From the NCBI GenBank assembly GCA_903851195.1, contig CAINNJ010000067.1:44186-108185 (forward strand): 64,000 nucleotides of DNA, read 5' to 3'. Of this stretch, positions 25,538 to 34,171 are shown piece by piece. The notes under the pieces were generated by a model that saw only the letters and a list, made by a program, of their open reading frames with translations, ran no database searches and had not been told where the DNA came from. The position numbers were made by a program, and so were the translations under genes. The stretch's first letter is position 1. Every line of letters starts with the position of its first letter. The stretch comes from an uncultured Acidobacteriia bacterium (lineage in GTDB: Bacteria > Acidobacteriota > Terriglobia > Bryobacterales > Bryobacteraceae).

Positions 25538-27160
25538 ATGCGGAGCGCGGTCCTTCTGCTTTTGCTCGCTTCGGTTCTTGCGGCACAGCCCGCCGCAGTC
25601 GAAGGAACCGTTGTCGACGCCGCGACACACGCCCCGGTTCCGGGCGTTCACATTCAGATGGTCTCAATGACATCAGGCACGTCGATGCCGTTCCCGGACG
25701 AGGCCTACGGAGCGATCAGCGGTAAAGACGGACGGTTTTCCATCGGCAACATCAAACCCGCGGCGTACATACTGTCAACCCAGAAAGCCGGGTACATCAA
25801 GGCTCCGGGAAGCGCCGACGCAGGCCGCGGCAACTCCCTCGCGCTGAAACCCGGCGAACACCGCACGGACCTCAATATCGAGATGACCCTGAAGGCGATT
25901 ATTCAGGGCCGTGTGATGGATGAGAATGGCGATCCCGTGCAGCACGCGCAAGTTTCCGCGACTTCCGCTTCAGCCGGCGGACCGCAAGCGGCAGCGGGAC
26001 GAATGTACGGCAGTACCGATGAGCGCGGGCAGTTTCGGATGACCGGAGCCCCGGACCGGTATGTTGTCAGCGCGGCGCCGCCGCAGAACGGGATGATCAA
26101 TATGGCTCCGGAAGTTCGCAGCGACGGAACACAGCCGCCGGCGTATGCCGTGACCTGGTATCCTGCCGTTCCGGACAAAGCGGCTGCGAGTGTTGTGGAG
26201 GCGGTGTCGGGCCGCGAGACCACAGGCATCGACATCCGACTGGCGGGACAGCGCAGCGTTTCCCTTCGCGGCAGCGTCGGCGGTTTTCCCCCGAATCAGG
26301 CTCGCCCGTTTGTCATTCTGTGGACGGAATCGCCCGCGGCCCAGGTCCGCGGCGAACGGATTGCCGTCGTGAGCCCGGACGGAAAGTTTGCTTTCGCCGG
26401 TCTGGCGGCGGGGAATTATAGTGTGGAGGCGAGACTGGACAATCCCGACGGCGCTTCCATGCGGAGCACGCCGGTGCCGCTGCGACTCGACTCGGACGTG
26501 GCGGGAATGGATATCCGCCTTACCGCGGGCGAGGAACTGCGCGGGGTGGTGGAGGGAATTCCGGGACCGGCTGCGAAACGCACGATCGGCCTCGAAACGG
26601 TTACCTCCCGGCAAAACAGGATAACGTTCCCGTCCGACACGCCCGTGTCCATTGAGGCGGACGGCTCGTTTCGCATCCCGAACGTCTTCCCGGGCAAGTC
26701 GCGGGTGAAGATAACGCCCCTGCCGGAGGGAATGTATGTGAAAACCGTGCGCGCGGATACGTCCGAATCGCGCGACGGCACGCTCGACCTTTCCAAAGGT
26801 GTCGCCGGGGTGCGGGTGAAGGTGTCGGTTTCTTCCGGGGCCGCAACGATTGAAGGGCGCATTCTCAACGCCGACGGTACCGTTTCCGAGTCGCCGGTGC
26901 TTTACGCTCTGCTCGCGGAATCTCCCGACGACCTGAATCTGGCCAACGCGAAACCGATCACAGCCGGCGCCACTTACAGCATGAAAAACATCCGGCCAGG
27001 GAAGTATCGGCTGTTTGCCATGGACCCGTTGCAATCGGGCGGGGAGGACTTTCTGAAGACGCAGTACGAGAAAGCCGAACCGATCGTGATCAAAGAAGGC
27101 GACCGGCTCACCCGGGATTTGAAGTTGCCGGGCAAAGAGGGAGGACCGCGTGTCCCGTAA
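25538..27160 (+). CDS. Secreted carboxypeptidase-regulatory-like domain protein
   Basis: 540 residues from the ATG at 25538, which starts a clean signal peptide (MRSAVLLLLLASVLAAQ). The mature protein is a chain of carboxypeptidase-regulatory/prealbumin-like beta domains: VEGTVVDAATHAPVPG near the start, IIQGRVMDENGDPVQHAQ, then GEELRGVVEGI and ATIEGRILNADG. No catalytic motif is visible, so it is likely a surface or periplasmic binding protein. It overlaps the next gene, a paralogue, by 11 bases and is probably translated with it. Function unknown; a partner of the preceding receptor is an inference from position only. Confidence 0.75.
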   Translation: MRSAVLLLLLASVLAAQPAAVEGTVVDAATHAPVPGVHIQMVSMTSGTSMPFPDEAYGAISGKDGRFSIGNIKPAAYILSTQKAGYIKAPGSADAGRGNSLALKPGEHRTDLNIEMTLKAIIQGRVMDENGDPVQHAQVSATSASAGGPQAAAGRMYGSTDERGQFRMTGAPDRYVVSAAPPQNGMINMAPEVRSDGTQPPAYAVTWYPAVPDKAAASVVEAVSGRETTGIDIRLAGQRSVSLRGSVGGFPPNQARPFVILWTESPAAQVRGERIAVVSPDGKFAFAGLAAGNYSVEARLDNPDGASMRSTPVPLRLDSDVAGMDIRLTAGEELRGVVEGIPGPAAKRTIGLETVTSRQNRITFPSDTPVSIEADGSFRIPNVFPGKSRVKITPLPEGMYVKTVRADTSESRDGTLDLSKGVAGVRVKVSVSSGAATIEGRILNADGTVSESPVLYALLAESPDDLNLANAKPITAGATYSMKNIRPGKYRLFAMDPLQSGGEDFLKTQYEKAEPIVIKEGDRLTRDLKLPGKEGGPRVP

Positions 27161-28811
27161 GGCCTGCGGCATTCTGATTGCGGGCGTGATCGCAGCCGCC
27201 CTGTGCAGCGGACAACAGGCCGCCGATGCGGACAAGACCGCGTCTTTCGCGGGTCTGGTCAACAACGCCCTCACCGGCGAACCCATGGTCCGAGCGCATG
27301 TAGCACTGCGCGGCACTGCAAACGGAACGCAGAAGCAGTACGGCGCCACGACTACGGCGGAGGGGAAGTTCTCGATCACCGGCATCTCCCCCGGTCGATA
27401 CCAGATCAGCGTCGACAAGGTCGGATTTGTCATGGCGCCGGGCTCGGGCAGCCGCGCTTCGCTGAACCTGCAGGAGAAAGACAAGAAAGAGGGCTATCAG
27501 GTAAAACTGCTGCCCACCGGTGCGATTGTCGGTCGCGTGATGGATGCCGAGGGCGAGCCCGTGGAAGGCGCAAGTGTTAGCACCGAAGGCGGCATGATGG
27601 CAGTCGCGCAGACCGACGAGAAAGGCTTCTTTCGAATCGGCGGTCTCGCGCCGGGTAAGTATCGCCTGAAAGCAGTGGGGCCGGGCGCCATGCCAGTGGG
27701 TCCGGAACACCGCACGGACGGGACCGAGGAAGCCCACTATGTGCGCACCTATTATCCCGGTGTGATTTCGGCGAAAGAAGCGGCAATGGTGGAGGTGCGG
27801 CCCAATGGAGAGGCAAGCGGCGCGGATATCCGGCTGGCCCGCTTTCCGTGGGTGCGCGTCAGCGGCAGGGTCATTGGCCTTCCGGAAAACTTCGAACGGG
27901 CCATCGTGATTGCGCGGACTCTGAACGGCTTTGGCAACGCGGGCACGAGCATGGTGAAACCCGATGGCAGCTTTGAGATCTGGAGGATCGATCCGGGTAA
28001 GGCGCTGCTCAGCGCCAACTTGGGCGTCTCAGGGAATCGGCTGGAGAGAACGCCCGAGAAGGAGATCGAGGTCGGCGGCGCCAACCTCGACGGCATTGAA
28101 CTGCGCGTCGTTCCGGACGCCGATCTGGCGGGGCGGGTGGAGTTCGAAGACGAAGCCGCGCGGCAACTCTTCAGCCCTCCCGCGTCGGGACCTTCACCTG
28201 CTGCAAACAACGGTCAGCCTGCCCGGAACCAGGCGGCAGGCGGGCAGCAGCCGAGGCCGCGCAAGCAGATCCTGCTGCAAAACGTCTCCACTTATTCGGG
28301 CGCACCTCCGGCGCCCATCGACGAGACAGGCGTCTTCCTGCTGAAAAAAGTGCCGGCCGGGAAATACCGGGTGACCATTCAGCCCGGCTCGGTCTATGTT
28401 AGATCGATGCAGTTGGGCCCGCAGAGTATCGAGGGCAACGTGCTCGATCTGAGCAATGGCGCGACCGGGACCGATCTGTCCGTTCTGGTCAGTTCCAAAG
28501 TGGGCTCGATCACCGGGGTTGTGGTGGATGCGCACGGGGAGGCCGCGGGCACCCGCGTGGTCCTTGCCTTCGACAGCGCCGGCAATCCGAACTCGCGACG
28601 TTACGCCACCGCCGGACCGGACGGAACGTATCAATTCAACGACCTTGCGCCGGGCACTTACAAACTTGTGGCGGTGCAGGACAGCGACAGCGATTCGGTG
28701 GTGCAGTTTGCGGGCCTGGATCTCTATGAGGATCTGATGGAGACTGTCGAGATCCACCCGGGCGACAAGGTGGTGAAAGAGCTGAAACGGCGCGCGCCGG
28801 GTGAGCCCTGA
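27150..28811 (+). CDS. Secreted carboxypeptidase-regulatory-like domain protein (paralogue)
   Basis: 553 residues, similar in layout to the preceding protein. Signal peptide ending near CSGQQ, then repeated beta domains (FAGLVNNALTGEPMV, IVGRVMDAEGEPVEGAS, ITGVVVDAHGEAAGTRV). A Pro/Gln/Asn-rich linker at about residues 340-375 splits the protein. GTG start at 27150 with AGGGAGGA just upstream, inside the end of the previous gene. It ends five bases before the convergent PIN gene. Confidence 0.75.
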   Translation: MSRKACGILIAGVIAAALCSGQQAADADKTASFAGLVNNALTGEPMVRAHVALRGTANGTQKQYGATTTAEGKFSITGISPGRYQISVDKVGFVMAPGSGSRASLNLQEKDKKEGYQVKLLPTGAIVGRVMDAEGEPVEGASVSTEGGMMAVAQTDEKGFFRIGGLAPGKYRLKAVGPGAMPVGPEHRTDGTEEAHYVRTYYPGVISAKEAAMVEVRPNGEASGADIRLARFPWVRVSGRVIGLPENFERAIVIARTLNGFGNAGTSMVKPDGSFEIWRIDPGKALLSANLGVSGNRLERTPEKEIEVGGANLDGIELRVVPDADLAGRVEFEDEAARQLFSPPASGPSPAANNGQPARNQAAGGQQPRPRKQILLQNVSTYSGAPPAPIDETGVFLLKKVPAGKYRVTIQPGSVYVRSMQLGPQSIEGNVLDLSNGATGTDLSVLVSSKVGSITGVVVDAHGEAAGTRVVLAFDSAGNPNSRRYATAGPDGTYQFNDLAPGTYKLVAVQDSDSDSVVQFAGLDLYEDLMETVEIHPGDKVVKELKRRAPGEP

Positions 28812-28816
28812 GGCGG

Positions 28817-29245
28817 TCAGGCGATCAGGTCGGGCTCCCGGTCGAGAAACTGGCGGGCGTTGACGATCAACGCGCCACCGTGCTCCGGAGGATAGTGGCG
28901 CAGATTGCCGGTCACCAGATACGCAGCCTGCGCGGCGACGGCGCATTCCAGGAAGCGGTTGTCGTCCTCATCGGAGGCGGCGTTCACCGGCTCGCCGGAT
29001 GCCACCCGGAGGACGGCTCCGTCGAGTGCGGCAAGCAGAGTTTCGGCGCGCTCCCGCACCGCGCGGAACTTGTCCCGGAGCAGGACGTCGCGATACTCGG
29101 CCCAGACCTCGGGCGTGACGCACGCGGTGAGCGCGCCGCCGATCGCCAGCGTGACGAGGCGAGCCTCCAGGCCATCCGGTTTCAGACAGGCCGAGAGCAC
29201 GATGTTCGTATCCAGAACCACACGCCGGATGCGGCTGTTTGTCAC
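28817..29245 (-). CDS. PIN-domain nuclease (VapC/PilT-like)
   Basis: 142 residues from a GTG at 29245. Acidic residues of the PIN active site are visible: VVLDTNIVLSA at the start, EVWAEYRDVL in the middle, DEDDNRFLECA and the late VTGNLRHYP. This is the subgroup often named putative toxin of a toxin-antitoxin pair. No antitoxin gene is next to it: the downstream neighbour is convergent and the upstream neighbour is a Thg1-like gene whose start is only 21 bases away on the other strand. The longer frame to 30061 is antisense to two genes and is rejected. Target RNA unknown. Confidence 0.78.
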   Translation of the reverse strand: MTNSRIRRVVLDTNIVLSACLKPDGLEARLVTLAIGGALTACVTPEVWAEYRDVLLRDKFRAVRERAETLLAALDGAVLRVASGEPVNAASDEDDNRFLECAVAAQAAYLVTGNLRHYPPEHGGALIVNARQFLDREPDLIA

Positions 29246-29266
29246 AATCGAGTGTAAACCGAACAG

Positions 29267-29965
29267 ATGAAAGACGACCTCGGCCGCCGCATGAAGCGCG
29301 ATTACGAAGATGCCCTGCGCATCTTCCTGCCACGCCGCACCCACGTCGTGATTCGCATCGACGGACGCGGTTTTCACAAATTCACGGCGGGGCTGGAGCG
29401 GCCTTACTCGCGGCGTCTCGCCGGCGCGCTGGACCAGGCGGCGCTTTGCCTGTGTCAGGAAATGATCGGTTGCCGGTTCGCGTACGGGCAGAGCGACGAG
29501 TACTCGTTCCTGCTCACGGACTACGAACGGGACGACGCTTCCCTTTGGTTCGACGGCAACGTGCAGAAGATCGTCTCGGTGTCGGCCAGCCTGTTTGCGG
29601 CTGCTTTCGCGAAGGCGTTCGAATCGGACAAGCTCGCCGCGTTCGACTCGCGCGTGATGGTGATTTCGCAGCGCGCAGACGTGGCGGGCTACTTCCTCTG
29701 GCGCCAGCTCGACGCCAGCGCGAACAGCCTGAACATGCTGGCTTCGGCGCATTTTCCGCATCCGGATCTGATGGAGAAATCGACGGCTGAAAAGCACGAC
29801 ATGCTTCACGCGAAAGGCGTGAACTGGGCGAAAGAGCCAGCGGATTTCAAGCGCGGACGCGTGGTGCGACGAGCAGAGACCGGTGGGTGGGTAATCGATA
29901 CCGAGATCCCGATTTTCAATCGCGTGCCCGGCTATCTGGACGCGCTGATTCCCGGAACCGTATGA
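29267..29965 (+). CDS. Thg1-like tRNA 3'-5' polymerase (TLP)
   Basis: 232 residues. The family metal-binding residues are present: RIDGRGFHKFT at 30-40 (Asp32, Gly33) and GQSDEYSF at 74-81 (Asp77). The Thg1 family adds nucleotides in the 3'-5' direction. In eukaryotes it adds G-1 to tRNA-His, while bacterial TLPs can repair 5'-truncated tRNAs in a template-dependent way. Bacterial members are scattered. The start has no strong ribosome-binding site and shares a 21-base gap with the divergent PIN gene, so the two promoters must overlap or lie in coding sequence. Confidence 0.88.
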   Translation: MKDDLGRRMKRDYEDALRIFLPRRTHVVIRIDGRGFHKFTAGLERPYSRRLAGALDQAALCLCQEMIGCRFAYGQSDEYSFLLTDYERDDASLWFDGNVQKIVSVSASLFAAAFAKAFESDKLAAFDSRVMVISQRADVAGYFLWRQLDASANSLNMLASAHFPHPDLMEKSTAEKHDMLHAKGVNWAKEPADFKRGRVVRRAETGGWVIDTEIPIFNRVPGYLDALIPGTV

Positions 29966-30029
29966 TTTGTGCCGCGCACTGGCTGTTCGCGCTTCCCGCA
30001 CACAGCGCGGCGGCAGTAGAATCCAGGCA

Positions 30030-31136
30030 GTGCCTTCCACATGGCTCCGGTGCCTGGTCATTGTGGGCTTGTTCCCGGTTGCCGCTGTGGCGGGCCGGAT
30101 TTACAGCATTACGGGCATTCCTTTAGGTTCCGGGCTTACCCAGGTCACTGTGGCGGGCATGAACGATGCGGGCCAGATCGTCGGATCCGCCGCCACCGGC
30201 TTCCTGTACACGCCAGGCTCCGGCGTCACCAATCTGGACCTGACAGAGCCCATCGCCATCAATAATCGCGGGCAAATACTCACCCGCGCGGGCCTGCTGA
30301 TCACGCCCGGCTCGGGCACGTCCAACCTGCTTCCGGAACTGCAGGCGGCCTTCCCGGGCGAAACGATTTTCTTTTCCGGACTGAATAACAACGGGCAGAC
30401 GATAGCCAGCGGCGATTTGCGTCAGTCCGGGAGCAGCGTCGCCGCGCAGATTCTGCTGGTGACGCCTGGCGTCGGCTACGAAGTGATCGCGGCGGCGGGC
30501 ACCAGCCGTGCTTTCGGCGGTGGCGGCGGAGCGCTGAACGACCGGGGCGACGTCCTTTACAACACCGGCTTTCCGCCACGCTGCAGTTTCGTGCACAGCG
30601 AAGACGGGCAGACAGGATTGGTTCAATGCGGCAGCGCGAACGGAGTCGCGTACGCGATCAATAACCTGGGACAAGTGGCCGGGTCGTACCAGCTGAGCGG
30701 CATTTACAGCCCGTACGGGTTTCCGGTTCTCGGTTCGGTCAACGGCCCGGTCGTGAACCTCACGGCGGATTTCAGCCAGTATTTGGGAGGCGCAGCAACC
30801 GCCCTGAACAACGCCGGGCAGTCCGTTGGCTATGTCGTGGTGAACCCGAGTGGCGCCACGGTACCCGTGCTGTTCGATTCCGGCGACGTCATCAATCTGA
30901 ACGATCTTTTACCGGCCAGTTCGGGCTGGCAAATTACGACGGCGACCGCCATCAATGACGCCGGACAGATTGCAGGGTCCGGGATCTTTGACGGAAACGT
31001 CGAAGCATACGTGCTTTCGCCCGCCGCTGTCGCGGCCCCGGAGCCATCCGGCGCGCTGCTTCTGGCGGGCGTTTGGCTGCTGCTGACCGGGCTCAGACGT
31101 TTTCCGACTCGGCGAGAACACGCGCGGCGGACGTGA
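30030..31136 (+). CDS. Exported HAF-repeat protein with PEP-CTERM sorting signal
   Basis: About 368 residues from a GTG at 30030, which opens a signal peptide (WLRCLVIVGLFPVAAVAG). About seven HAF-type repeats of the pattern [IML]N(N/D)xGQ(I/V)xG follow (MNDAGQIVGSA, LNNNGQTIAS, INNLGQVAGSY, LNNAGQSVGYV, INDAGQIAGSG). The C terminus is a PEP-CTERM signal: PEPSG, a hydrophobic helix and an Arg-rich tail (LRRFPTRR). Such proteins are handled by an exosortase and released at the cell surface. No exosortase is in the window. The last 44 bases overlap the convergent nucleotidyltransferase gene. Confidence 0.78.
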   Translation: MPSTWLRCLVIVGLFPVAAVAGRIYSITGIPLGSGLTQVTVAGMNDAGQIVGSAATGFLYTPGSGVTNLDLTEPIAINNRGQILTRAGLLITPGSGTSNLLPELQAAFPGETIFFSGLNNNGQTIASGDLRQSGSSVAAQILLVTPGVGYEVIAAAGTSRAFGGGGGALNDRGDVLYNTGFPPRCSFVHSEDGQTGLVQCGSANGVAYAINNLGQVAGSYQLSGIYSPYGFPVLGSVNGPVVNLTADFSQYLGGAATALNNAGQSVGYVVVNPSGATVPVLFDSGDVINLNDLLPASSGWQITTATAINDAGQIAGSGIFDGNVEAYVLSPAAVAAPEPSGALLLAGVWLLLTGLRRFPTRREHARRT

Positions 31137-31824
31137 GATCTTCCGGACGCCCCACATCCCGCCATGCTCCCTGCATATCGAACAGGCAGACGCGGCTGCG
31201 GCACTCGATCAATTGTTCGATGGCCGTGGTGATCTCATATTCGCCACGCTCGGATTTGGGAACACGGTCGATCTCTTCGAAAATACCGGGGGCGAAGGCG
31301 TAGAGCCCGGCGCTGTTCCAATGGGTCGCCGAGGTGCCGCGCGCGGGCTTTTCGACGATCTTCGACACGACGCCGGCGTCGTCGGCATAGACGGCCGCGC
31401 CCTGCCAGGGGTCATCGACGAATTTCACGCCGACTACGGCCGCGGCGTTGTCGCGCAGCAGCCGCTCGCCGATCCCGCGATAATTCTCGGCTCCGGTCAG
31501 AATATCGCCGAAGGTCAGTAAGAACGGTTCGTCCGCCGCGAAGGCGCGGCCCAGTTTCACTGCCGCCGCCGTGCCGTTCACGGTTTCCTGCACGGCGAAG
31601 GAGATCCCGGTGAATGCGGGCTGGCCGAAGTGGTCCATGATCGATTCGCGCCGGTAGCCAGCCACCAGCAGAACTTCCTGAATGCCGGCGCTTTGCAGGC
31701 GATGGACGATGTGTTCGAGCATTGGCCGACCGTCCACCGGTAGCATGGGTTTTGGCACGTCGTCAGTCAGCGCACCCATGCGGGTTCCCCGCCCTGCCGC
31801 GAGCACCATCGCTTTTCGGATCAT
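31093..31824 (-). CDS. Sugar-1-phosphate nucleotidyltransferase
   Basis: 243 residues. The N-terminal signature VLAAGRGTRMGALTDDVPKPMLPVDGRPMLEH marks a nucleoside-diphosphate-sugar pyrophosphorylase. LTFGDIL and the late WRDVGRPEDL match MurNAc-1-P uridylyltransferase/mannose-1-P guanylyltransferase-like enzymes. Its start lies four bases past the stop of the GHMP sugar kinase gene, so together they would turn a free sugar into an NDP-sugar. Which sugar and which NTP cannot be told. Confidence 0.87.
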   Translation of the reverse strand: MIRKAMVLAAGRGTRMGALTDDVPKPMLPVDGRPMLEHIVHRLQSAGIQEVLLVAGYRRESIMDHFGQPAFTGISFAVQETVNGTAAAVKLGRAFAADEPFLLTFGDILTGAENYRGIGERLLRDNAAAVVGVKFVDDPWQGAAVYADDAGVVSKIVEKPARGTSATHWNSAGLYAFAPGIFEEIDRVPKSERGEYEITTAIEQLIECRSRVCLFDMQGAWRDVGRPEDLTSAARVLAESENV

Positions 31825-31828
31825 TCCT

Positions 31829-32869
31829 TCACCAGCCCCGGAGCGCTTTCACCAGCCCCAAAGCGCCTTCTCCCGCCTCCACCTGCATCAGGTAGTCGGA
31901 AAATTCCGCGCGCTCCGGTTTCGGGCGGAAATGGTCTCGCTCCAGACGGGCCATCACGTCCCGCACCTGCTGCCGGTCGCACAGGCCAACGACATAGCCG
32001 CCAAAGCCGGCTCCCATGATCCGCGCGCCGGCGGCGCCCGCCTTCCGGCAGCTTTCGACGAGTTCATCGGCCTCCGCGCAACTCACCTGGAGGTCGTCGC
32101 GCAGGCTGCGGTGGGAAGCATCGAGTAGGGCGCCGAAAGCGGGCAGGTCGCCCCGCCGCATGGCTGTGATCGCTTGTTCGACGCGGTCCCGCTCGCTCAC
32201 AGCGTGCCGCAACGCAGAAGGGTCGCCGGCCTGCGCCAGAGCGCGGCGATGATTGTAGGCTTCTCTGGCGGCGCCGGACTTTTCGGCTCGCCGCAGGCTG
32301 TGCGCGACGAAGAAGGCCCAGTAAGGCGGAACCGGCTCCGGCTGCACGGTGACCGGGTTGAAACCGATGCGCAGCGCATGGCCCCGCTTGCCGGCAAGAC
32401 AGACCGCGTGATCCATGCCGCCTCCGCGCGTCCCCACGTATTGTTCGCCTTCGGGCAGGACCTCCATGAGCGACTCGAACTCCGGCGCGATTTCGGCAAG
32501 GCGAAGCAGCGCCAGCACGACCGCCGTCACGAGGGCCGAGGAAGAACTCAGTCCCGCGGCGGAGGGAATGGTGCTGGTGAGCGTGCCCTCGAAGCCGCCG
32601 GCAATGCCCCAGCGCGCCGCAACCACCTGCGCGGCGGCTTTCAGATAGTTGCCGAAGTCGCCCTGTGGGTAGGGAGTCAGTTCCGGCGTCCACTCGAACT
32701 CGCGTGTGCCGTACTCGCCGCTGGTCACCCGAATGACGCGATCCGAACGCGGCGTGACGTGGAGGGACATGCGGCGCGTGATGGCCATCGGCAGGACAGG
32801 AAAGGCGAGGTAGTCGATATGTTCGCCGATCAGATTGACGCGGCCGGGCACGCAAACGGAGAATTCCAT
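31829..32869 (-). CDS. GHMP-family sugar kinase, galactokinase-like
   Basis: 346 residues. GRVNLIGEHIDY near the N terminus is the galactokinase-type sugar-binding signature, PSAAGLSSSSAL the ATP-binding loop and GAGFGGYVVGL the third GHMP motif. Galactokinase is usually about 380 residues and starts GRVNLIGEHTDY; here Thr is Ile, so another sugar is possible. It is coupled to a nucleotidyltransferase and follows the cytochrome c gene by 65 bases. TTAGGA lies upstream of the ATG at 32869. Confidence 0.85.
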   Translation of the reverse strand: MEFSVCVPGRVNLIGEHIDYLAFPVLPMAITRRMSLHVTPRSDRVIRVTSGEYGTREFEWTPELTPYPQGDFGNYLKAAAQVVAARWGIAGGFEGTLTSTIPSAAGLSSSSALVTAVVLALLRLAEIAPEFESLMEVLPEGEQYVGTRGGGMDHAVCLAGKRGHALRIGFNPVTVQPEPVPPYWAFFVAHSLRRAEKSGAAREAYNHRRALAQAGDPSALRHAVSERDRVEQAITAMRRGDLPAFGALLDASHRSLRDDLQVSCAEADELVESCRKAGAAGARIMGAGFGGYVVGLCDRQQVRDVMARLERDHFRPKPERAEFSDYLMQVEAGEGALGLVKALRGW

Positions 32870-32934
32870 CAGTAGGTCCTAAGGAACACGCGCAGGACTT
32901 GGCCGCCGATAGCGGCTTTGCCGGTGTTTTTGGC

Positions 32935-33504
32935 TCATTTGGCGCCGCGTCCGGCGGCCCCTTCGCTCTTGAGGAACTCCAGCAACTGCTTTCGTTCCGG
33001 TTCGCCGAGCCATTCCTTCAAAGCGGGAGCGCCCGCGTGTCCGTCCTCCACCAGAGCCGCGGCTTCGGGCGTGTAGCGCCCGCGCAGGTCCGGACCCGGC
33101 GAGGTTCGGGAATCCGGGTTGTGGCAGCGCAGGCAGTAGGCCTTGAAGTAGGCAGCGCCCGGCGCGCTCGGGGTGTTGGCGTGCTTGCCTTTCAGGGTAT
33201 GCAGAAAGGCCATCAGGTCGTCGATTTCCGCCGGACGGAAGGAGTACCGGAACGGAGGCATGCCGTTCCAGCCATCGAGAACAATCTCCCGGACGCTCTC
33301 GTCATCCACATGCCTGCCGTTACGCAGCGTCACCTTCCCGAACAGGCTGCGGAGCGACGGGCCGGCCTTGCGTTCGTCGTTCGCGGTGTTGTGGCAGCCC
33401 TGACAGGAGCGGAACAGTTCCCGGCCATTCGCGACGTCGCCCTGCGCAAACGCGAGCGACGACGCCAAGAGCGCCGGCAGAAGCACGGAGGCAAGCAGGT
33501 TCAT
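32935..33504 (-). CDS. Dihaem cytochrome c
   Basis: 189 residues with a signal peptide (cleavage near AFAQ). Two haem c motifs, CQGCH at about residue 34 and CLRCH at about 124, each belong to a small class I cytochrome domain, with GWNGMPPF as a probable Met-ligand loop. It acts in the periplasm in electron transfer; the partner is unknown. The start is three bases after the stop of the peptidyl-prolyl isomerase gene, so the two form an operon. Confidence 0.85.
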   Translation of the reverse strand: MNLLASVLLPALLASSLAFAQGDVANGRELFRSCQGCHNTANDERKAGPSLRSLFGKVTLRNGRHVDDESVREIVLDGWNGMPPFRYSFRPAEIDDLMAFLHTLKGKHANTPSAPGAAYFKAYCLRCHNPDSRTSPGPDLRGRYTPEAAALVEDGHAGAPALKEWLGEPERKQLLEFLKSEGAAGRGAK

Positions 33505-33507
33505 CGG

Positions 33508-34110
33508 TCAGGGAGTGGCAATGCGCGCGGTCCTGATGTAATCGAGGTGCGGGAATTCGCGCTCCACGTATTTGTTGCCTTCCTCGCGGAGCAACTCCTG
33601 ATTGGGACGTTCCCCGTCTTCGGAATAGATCTGGTCGACGTTCTCCATGCCGCTCACCACTTTGCCGATCGGCGCGAAGCCCAGACCGTCGAGGCGGCCA
33701 TTATCGGCGTAGTTGATGAACAGGTGCGTGGAGCGGGAATTCGGCCGACCGGTGGCGGCGAAGCTGATGGTGCCCCGCGCATTGGTCTCTTTCACCGGGT
33801 CGTCGTCAATCGTCACGTCCCACTTCTTTGACATTTCGGGATCGGCGGCGGAGCCCCACTGCACCATGAATCCCGGCACCACGCGGTAGAAGCGCGCGCC
33901 GTCATAGTATTTCGCTTTGACCAGGGCGTAAAGATGGTCGGCACCGTTGGGGGCCTGATCGCGCACGATCTCCACCACGAAGGGCCCGCGCGAGGTATCG
34001 AAATTGATCCGGTAGGTAGCGGGGGCGGTTTCGGCTTTCGCCGGTTTTGAACCCGAGCAGGCCGTCATCAGCACGGCAAACAGCATGGCGAGAGGGAATC
34101 TGATCTTCAT
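33508..34110 (-). CDS. Lipoprotein cyclophilin-type peptidyl-prolyl isomerase
   Basis: 200 residues. The N terminus is a lipoprotein signal with lipobox LMTAC (Cys18). The rest is a bacterial cyclophilin: YYDGARFYRVVPGFMVQWG, GTISFAATGRPNSRSTHLFIN, GLGFAPIGKVVSGM. It would help fold proteins in the periplasm. The ATG at 34110 has GGAG at the right distance and starts the signal peptide; the longer frame to 34296 is rejected. It is divergent from the Tat-exported isomerase-like gene, with a gap of 61 bases. Confidence 0.88.
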   Translation of the reverse strand: MKIRFPLAMLFAVLMTACSGSKPAKAETAPATYRINFDTSRGPFVVEIVRDQAPNGADHLYALVKAKYYDGARFYRVVPGFMVQWGSAADPEMSKKWDVTIDDDPVKETNARGTISFAATGRPNSRSTHLFINYADNGRLDGLGFAPIGKVVSGMENVDQIYSEDGERPNQELLREEGNKYVEREFPHLDYIRTARIATP

Positions 34111-34171
34111 CGTCTCCATATCCATCATAACGGCGCGCCGGAAAACCCGAGCTGCGATATCATCTTCGGTG

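Noticed and set aside
29246..30061. Upstream extension of the PIN-domain frame.
   Set aside because: It is antisense to the Thg1-like gene and has no recognisable sequence; PIN proteins start near the VVLDTN motif.
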